Source of the DNA: CAVQGZ01 sp963712175
GTDB lineage: Bacteria; Actinomycetota; Actinomycetes; Jiangellales; Jiangellaceae
DNA: 64,000 bases
Assembly: GCA_963712175.1 (NCBI GenBank)
Contig: CAVQGZ010000004.1
Coordinates: 434,001 to 498,000, forward strand
Direction of reading: 5' to 3'
Shown here: positions 59,683-64,000 of the stretch, in pieces
Position numbering within the stretch: the first letter of the stretch is position 1
How the letters are laid out: each line of letters starts with the position of its first letter
Position numbers and translations under genes: made by a program
Notes under the pieces: model-generated
Database searches by the model: none
What the model was told of the DNA's origin: nothing
What the model saw: only the letters and a program-made list of their open reading frames with translations

Positions 59683-61370
59683 GCTCTGACCTCAAGCCCC
59701 GGTCCCGCGACGTCACCGACGGCCTGGAACGCGCTGCGGCCCGCGGCATGCTCCGCGCGGTCGGCATGTCCGACGACGACTTCACGAAGCCGCAGATCGG
59801 CGTCGCCTCGTCCTGGAACGAGATCACCCCCTGCAACCTCTCGCTCGACCGGCTCGCGACCAACGTCAAGGAGGGGGTGCACGCCGCTGGCGGCTACCCG
59901 CTCGAGTTCGGCACCATCTCGGTCTCCGACGGCATCTCCATGGGTCACGAGGGCATGCACTTCTCGCTGGTCAGCCGGGAGATCATCGCCGACAGCGTGG
60001 AGACCGTCATGCAGGCCGAGCGGCTCGACGGCTCGGTGCTGCTGGCCGGGTGCGACAAGAGCCTGCCGGGCATGCTCATGGCAGCGGCACGCTTGGACCT
60101 CGCCGCGGTGTTCCTCTACGCCGGATCGATCCTGCCCGGGATCGCCCGGCTCTCCGACGGCTCGGAGCGCGAAGTCACCATCATCGATGCCTTCGAGGCC
60201 GTGGGCGCGTGCGCGCGGGGGTTGATGTCCCGCGAGGACGTCGACGCCATCGAGCGCGCCATCTGCCCGGGCGAGGGCGCATGCGGGGGTATGTACACGG
60301 CGAACACCATGGCTGCTGCCGCCGAGGCGCTCGGCATGTCCCTTCCGGGGTCGGCCGCTCCGCCCGCCGTCGACCGGCGTCGCGACGGGTACGCACGTCG
60401 TTCCGGTGAGGCGGTCGTCGAGCTGCTGCGTCGGGGCATCACGGCTCGCGACATCCTGACCAAGCCCGCCTTCGAGAACGCCATCGCCGTGGTCATGGCC
60501 CTCGGCGGCTCGACGAACGCTGTGCTGCACCTGCTCGCCATCGCGCACGAGGCGGACGTGGAGCTGTCGCTGGCCGACTTCGAACGCATCGGGGCCCGCG
60601 TCCCGCACCTGGCCGACGTCAAGCCGTTCGGACGACATGTCATGACCGACGTGGACCGCATCGGCGGGGTTCCCGTGGTGATGCGCGCGTTGCTCGACGC
60701 GGGCCTCCTGAACGGGGAAGCCCTGACTGTCACCGGCCGGACGATGGCCCAGAACCTCGCCGACATCGACCCCCCGGATCCCGACGGCGTGATCATCCGG
60801 GAGCTGGACCGCCCGATCCATGCCACCGGTGGCATCACGATCCTGCACGGGTCGCTGGCCCCGGACGGCGCAGTCGTCAAGTCCGCGGGCTTCGACGAGA
60901 CGGTCATGGAGGGCACGGCGCGGGTGTTCGACCGGGAGCAGGCTGCGATGCAGGCCGTCGCCGACGGGACAGTCGCGGCCGGTGACGTCGTCGTCATCCG
61001 CTACGAGGGGCCCAAGGGCGGCCCCGGGATGCGCGAGATGCTCGCGGTCACCGGGGCGATCAAGGGCGCCGGTCTGGGCAAGGACGTCCTGCTCGTCACC
61101 GACGGCCGCTTCTCCGGCGGGACGACCGGTCTGTGCATCGGCCACGTCGCTCCCGAGGCCGTGGACGGTGGCCCGATCGCACTCGTGGCCGACGGCGACC
61201 GCATTCGTCTCGACGTCGCCAACGGCAGGCTCGACCTGCTCGTCGACGAGGCCGACCTGGCTGCCCGGGCGGGCGTGCTGAGCCATCCCGAGCCTCGCTA
61301 CACCCGCGGCGTCCTCGCCAAGTACACGCGTCTGGTCGGTTCGGCCTCGCGCGGCGCGGTCTGCGACTGA
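59679..61370 (+). CDS. ilvD: Dihydroxy-acid dehydratase
   Basis: Fe-S enzyme of valine, isoleucine and pantothenate synthesis. 563 residues. It begins VSSDLKPRSRDVTDGLERAA and shows the cluster Cys motifs LLAGCDKSLPGM and GEGACGGMYTANTM, then ALGGSTNAVLHL and GRFSGGTTGLCIGHV. The GTG at 59679 overlaps the preceding stop by 4 nt; TACCCT at 59667-59672 could also give it its own leaderless transcript. It lies about 1.5 kb before ilvB, an enzyme of the same pathway. Confidence 0.96.
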   Translation: MSSDLKPRSRDVTDGLERAAARGMLRAVGMSDDDFTKPQIGVASSWNEITPCNLSLDRLATNVKEGVHAAGGYPLEFGTISVSDGISMGHEGMHFSLVSREIIADSVETVMQAERLDGSVLLAGCDKSLPGMLMAAARLDLAAVFLYAGSILPGIARLSDGSEREVTIIDAFEAVGACARGLMSREDVDAIERAICPGEGACGGMYTANTMAAAAEALGMSLPGSAAPPAVDRRRDGYARRSGEAVVELLRRGITARDILTKPAFENAIAVVMALGGSTNAVLHLLAIAHEADVELSLADFERIGARVPHLADVKPFGRHVMTDVDRIGGVPVVMRALLDAGLLNGEALTVTGRTMAQNLADIDPPDPDGVIIRELDRPIHATGGITILHGSLAPDGAVVKSAGFDETVMEGTARVFDREQAAMQAVADGTVAAGDVVVIRYEGPKGGPGMREMLAVTGAIKGAGLGKDVLLVTDGRFSGGTTGLCIGHVAPEAVDGGPIALVADGDRIRLDVANGRLDLLVDEADLAARAGVLSHPEPRYTRGVLAKYTRLVGSASRGAVCD

Positions 61371-61374
61371 CGTC

Positions 61375-62883
61375 GTGACGATCGGAGCGCGGCTCGCCAC
61401 CTGGCTGCAGCGCTCCCTCGCGGCCGTGACCCGTGACCCGCTCACGGGGCTGGCGACGCGCCCGCACCTGGTACGCGCGACCCGGCGGCTCGTGGCCGCC
61501 CAAGCACCAGGGGAGTACCTGGCGCTGCTGTACGTGGACCTCGACGGCTTCAAGCGCCTCAACGACACTGCCGGGCACGACGTCGGCGACCACGTCCTCA
61601 TCGACGTCGCAGCACGCCTCAGCGAGGTGGTCGGTCGCCGGGGCGTCGTCGCGAGGTTCGCCGGTGACGAGTTCGGGGTGCTCGTCGCCGGCGCCACATC
61701 GACCGAGGCAGTGATCGCGTTCGCTGAGTCGGTCGCCCGCAGCGTTCGCGACGACGCCGTGCGGACGTCGGCCAGCGTCGGGGTCGCGATCCTCGAGCCG
61801 ACGGCCCGGCCACGCCGCCAGGCTGCCACGATTGCCGAGGCGCTGATCATGCAGGCTGACCTCGCGATGCTGGCCGCCAAGCGGGACGGTGGCGGGAGGG
61901 TGGACCTGTTCACCCCCGAGATGGCGCAGCGGGCGCGCACGGTGTCCGAGGCGGTAGCACAGCGTGCCCAGGTCGTCCTCGAGCAGTCCTTCCGGCTCGA
62001 CTTCCAGCCCGTCTACGACCTGCACAGCGCCCGGGCGCAGCGGGTCGAGGCGCTGCTCCGTGGCTTCACACCGCTGGGGCAGACGCTGCGCCCCCGGGCG
62101 CTGCTGCGCGTCGCGGAGGCGACAGGCCGGATGCCCGAGGTCACTCACTGGGTTCTGGAGCACGCGCTGGCCGAGGCTGCCGCCTGGCGTCGCGAGGGCC
62201 ACCTCGTCCCGGTCTCGGTGAACCTGGGGTGCTCCGAGCTGGCACTCACGTCGTCGGTCGCCGTCCTGGCCCGGTCGCTGGACAGGGCCGGGCTCCCGGG
62301 ACAAGCCCTGGTCGTGGAGCTCAACCGAGACAGCTCCGCGCCGGACCTGGCCGAGGTCGAGTCGGCACGAAGCAGACTCCGTGAGCACAAGATCGCCCTG
62401 GTGCTGGAGAACGCGGACACCGACTGGTCGATGGCCGACCTTCACTCATTGAGCCCGGACGAGGTCACCCTCAGTCAGTCCAGCCTGGCCAGCGATGGTG
62501 CTGCGACCACCGTCGGGTCTGCCCTGGTCGACGCCGCCACCTACCTCGGGGCTCGGGTCACGGCCAAGCACCTCGACACGGACGCCCTCCTGCGACGAGC
62601 AGTGCGCCTGGGGTGCGCCGGCGGGCAGGGATCGCTGCTGGCCCCTGAGTGCGAGCCCGGTCTGCTTGAATGGCGGACACCTCATCTCACATCGCGAGAT
62701 GGGACGGCGCGACCCTTGACTGGCCGAGGCGCGGTTGACACATTTCACACGTGCACCCCCACATTCTCGTACGCCGAGCGCGCGTTCGCTGAGACCCGGC
62801 GTTCGCGCGACCCCTCGTCCCCACTTGGGCCGGGGGGTTTTTCACGTCCGAGAAGCCACTTCGACGCAGCAGAGGAGAGCTGA
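61375..62883 (+). CDS. GGDEF-EAL protein with degenerate EAL domain
   Basis: A 502-residue cytosolic c-di-GMP-related protein with no sensor or membrane domain. The GGDEF core DPLTGLATRPHLVRA...LLYVDLDGFKRLND ends in RFAGDEFGVL (AGDEF). The EAL domain keeps VEALLRGF and SVNL. It has lost the DDFGTG motif (LENADTDW here), the KID Lys-Asp (TLS) and the EG-E region (AKHLDT), so phosphodiesterase activity is unlikely. The last 75 residues are low-complexity and are encoded across the ilvB promoter and attenuator; the TGA overlaps the ilvB ATG. The true C-terminus may be earlier if an indel is present. Confidence 0.85.
   Translation: MTIGARLATWLQRSLAAVTRDPLTGLATRPHLVRATRRLVAAQAPGEYLALLYVDLDGFKRLNDTAGHDVGDHVLIDVAARLSEVVGRRGVVARFAGDEFGVLVAGATSTEAVIAFAESVARSVRDDAVRTSASVGVAILEPTARPRRQAATIAEALIMQADLAMLAAKRDGGGRVDLFTPEMAQRARTVSEAVAQRAQVVLEQSFRLDFQPVYDLHSARAQRVEALLRGFTPLGQTLRPRALLRVAEATGRMPEVTHWVLEHALAEAAAWRREGHLVPVSVNLGCSELALTSSVAVLARSLDRAGLPGQALVVELNRDSSAPDLAEVESARSRLREHKIALVLENADTDWSMADLHSLSPDEVTLSQSSLASDGAATTVGSALVDAATYLGARVTAKHLDTDALLRRAVRLGCAGGQGSLLAPECEPGLLEWRTPHLTSRDGTARPLTGRGAVDTFHTCTPTFSYAERAFAETRRSRDPSSPLGPGGFSRPRSHFDAAEES
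62683..62701. promoter_or_regulatory. Inverted repeat upstream of the ilvB promoter
   Basis: CATCTC (62683-62688) and GAGATG (62696-62701) are 6-bp inverted arms around ACATCGC. They lie 14 nt before the -35 box of the ilvB promoter, a reasonable position for a branched-chain amino acid regulator of the IclR (LtbR/NdgR) or Lrp type. The identity of the regulator is inference. Confidence 0.4.
62716..62744 (+). promoter_or_regulatory. ilvB promoter (TTGACT-N17-CACATT)
   Basis: -35 TTGACT at 62716-62721, a 17-nt spacer, and -10 CACATT at 62739-62744. The next possible start codon, GTG at 62751, begins the leader peptide 6 nt later, so the leader mRNA should itself be leaderless at its first ORF. 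Confidence 0.7.
62751..62792 (+). CDS. ilvB leader peptide (13 aa, Ile-Leu-Val)
   Basis: GTG-initiated 13-codon ORF reading MHPHILVRRARVR. It contains consecutive Ile, Leu and Val codons, the three end products of the ilv-leu pathway, and a further Val near the end. It lies between the promoter and a T-tailed hairpin, the standard layout of ribosome-mediated attenuation, and recalls the ILV leader peptides described before actinobacterial ilvB genes. Confidence 0.78.
   Translation: MHPHILVRRARVR
62811..62842 (+). terminator. Attenuator hairpin before ilvB
   Basis: CCCCTCG (62811-62817) pairs with CGGGGGG (62831-62837) with one GU pair. An inner CCC-ACTT-GGG (62820-62829) extends the stem. 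TTTTT (62838-62842) follows directly. It is 18 nt after the leader-peptide stop. An alternative pairing of CCCGGC (62795-62800) with GCCGGG (62829-62834) would compete and could act as the antiterminator. Confidence 0.72.
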
Positions 62884-64000
62884 TGTCGCACGAGATGACC
62901 GGTGCCGCGGCCCTGGTCGCAGCCCTCGAGTCGGCCGGAGTCGACACGGTCTTCGGGATCCCCGGTGGAGCGATCCTCCCCGCCTATGACCCGTTGTTCG
63001 ACTCCCACCAGATCCGTCACGTGCTTGTCCGGCACGAGCAGGGCGCCGGCCATGCCGCGTCCGGCTACGCCTACGCCACGGGTCGGGTCGGTGTGTGCAT
63101 GGCGACCAGTGGACCAGGTGCTACGAACCTGGTGACGCCCATCGCGGACGCGTACATGGACTCGGTCCCGATCGTGGCGATCACCGGTCAGGTGCCCAGC
63201 CGGGCCATCGGCACGGATGCCTTCCAGGAGGCCGACATCCGGGGCATCACCATGCCGGTGACCAAGCACAACTACCTGGTCACCGATCCGGCCGAGATCG
63301 GCCCGGCGATTGCCGAGGCCTTCCACGTCGCGGCCACGGGACGACCGGGACCGGTGCTGGTGGACATCAGCAAGGACGCGCTGCAGGCGATGACCACGTT
63401 CCGCTGGCCGGACGTCCCGACGATGCCCGGCTACCGACCCACGACACGCCCGCACAACCGGCAGGTGCAGCAGGCGGCGAAGGCGATCACTGCCTCGCGT
63501 CGTCCCGTCCTCTACATCGGTGGCGGCGTGCTCAAGGCACAGGCGAGTGCCGAGCTGTTCGAGCTCGCCGAGATGACGGGTATCCCCGTGGTCACCACCC
63601 TCATGGCCCGGGGCGCGTTCCCGGACAGCCATCGCCAGCACCTCGGGATGCCCGGCATGCACGGCACCGTGGCCGCGGTGACGGCACTGCAGAAGTCCGA
63701 CCTGCTCATCGCGATCGGCACTCGGTTCGACGACCGGGTGACCGGCAAGCTCGACTCGTTCGCGCCTGACGCGACGGTGATCCACGCCGACATCGACCCG
63801 GCCGAGATCTCCAAGAACCGGCACGCCGACATCCCCATCGTGGGAGACGCCAGGCATGTCCTCGTCGATCTCACCGAGGCGCTGCGCGCGGAGTACGCCC
63901 GGGCCGGCCAGCCCGACTACTCGTCGTGGTGGACCGAGGTGGACTCCTGGCTTGAGCGCTTCCCCCTCGGCTACGCCAGCCCGGACGACGGCAGCCTGGC
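62883..64000 (+). CDS. ilvB: Acetolactate synthase large subunit (3' end outside window)
   Basis: ThDP enzyme making 2-acetolactate or 2-aceto-2-hydroxybutyrate from pyruvate. About 372 residues are present and the frame is open to the window end. It starts MSHEMTGAAALVAALESAGV with FGIPGGAILPAYDPL, the RHEQGAGHAASGYA Glu that activates ThDP, and ATSGPGATNLVTPIADAYMDS. It continues into the central FAD domain (VLYIGGGVLKAQ, GTRFDDRVTGK). The ATG at 62883 has AGAGGAG 6 nt upstream. It is controlled by the leader peptide and attenuator just upstream. Confidence 0.97.
   Translation, partial: MSHEMTGAAALVAALESAGVDTVFGIPGGAILPAYDPLFDSHQIRHVLVRHEQGAGHAASGYAYATGRVGVCMATSGPGATNLVTPIADAYMDSVPIVAITGQVPSRAIGTDAFQEADIRGITMPVTKHNYLVTDPAEIGPAIAEAFHVAATGRPGPVLVDISKDALQAMTTFRWPDVPTMPGYRPTTRPHNRQVQQAAKAITASRRPVLYIGGGVLKAQASAELFELAEMTGIPVVTTLMARGAFPDSHRQHLGMPGMHGTVAAVTALQKSDLLIAIGTRFDDRVTGKLDSFAPDATVIHADIDPAEISKNRHADIPIVGDARHVLVDLTEALRAEYARAGQPDYSSWWTEVDSWLERFPLGYASPDDGSL

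Overview
The window reads as a compact chromosomal stretch of a high-GC Gram-positive actinobacterium. The support is NucS (mismatch repair of bacteria lacking MutS/MutL), the GlgE-TreS-maltokinase route to alpha-glucan, FilP/Scy-like coiled-coil and DivIVA-type sequence, the GatCAB-LigA-MnmA neighbourhood, heavy use of GTG starts, and TAnnnT -10 boxes 6-9 nt in front of start codons (leaderless mRNAs). From memory, gene order resembles Streptomyces (atpDC to ilvB) and Mycobacterium tuberculosis (Rv3009c-Rv3032). I see no phage, transposon, CRISPR array, rRNA or tRNA, and no gap of 300 bases without a gene.

Layout. 1-5 kb: end of the ATP synthase operon (atpD partial, atpC), a PduO-type cobalamin adenosyltransferase, murA (active-site Cys replaced by Asp), a small membrane protein, a STAS protein and a D-amino-acid oxidase-like enzyme. 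5-18 kb: nucS and a C4 acyl-CoA block: tandem 3-hydroxybutyryl-CoA dehydrogenase, crotonyl-CoA carboxylase/reductase, methylmalonyl-CoA epimerase, acetyl-CoA acetyltransferase, MeaB-type G protein and an isobutyryl-CoA mutase large subunit. A FilP/Scy-like coiled-coil gene sits inside this block. 17.7-22.6 kb: a thioredoxin-TPR protein and an uncharacterised set of two esterase-like hydrolases, an ATP-grasp enzyme and a DUF5995-like protein. 22.6-32.2 kb: alpha-glucan genes glgX, glgE, treS, mak and glgB, all on the minus strand; glgE-treS-mak are joined by 4-nt overlaps. 32-39 kb: enoyl-CoA hydratase, methyltransferase, acetyltransferase, acyltransferase, then a GT4/GH57/methyltransferase group like Rv3032-Rv3031-Rv3030. 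39-43.4 kb: a two-component system divergent from two secreted-protein genes, one with an Asp/His/Gly repeat tail. 43.5-50.8 kb: etfBA, cysteine desulfurase, mnmA, a MetE-like protein and ligA. 50.9-64 kb: HNH nuclease, ACT-VOC protein, gatCAB, a PQQ-type sugar dehydrogenase, HIT protein, 2-hydroxyacid dehydrogenase, ilvD, a GGDEF/EAL protein, and ilvB (partial) behind an ILV leader peptide and attenuator.

Quality warning. At least ten genes carry single-base frameshifts with no stop codons once the frame is restored. They include gatA, which should be essential for Gln-tRNA(Gln) formation here, and glgB. Eleven shifts fall within about 1.15 kb of icmA and roughly eight in the secreted-protein gene at 41.4-42.6 kb. 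I read these as sequencing or assembly indels rather than gene decay. An apparent mce-ccr fusion is explained the same way.
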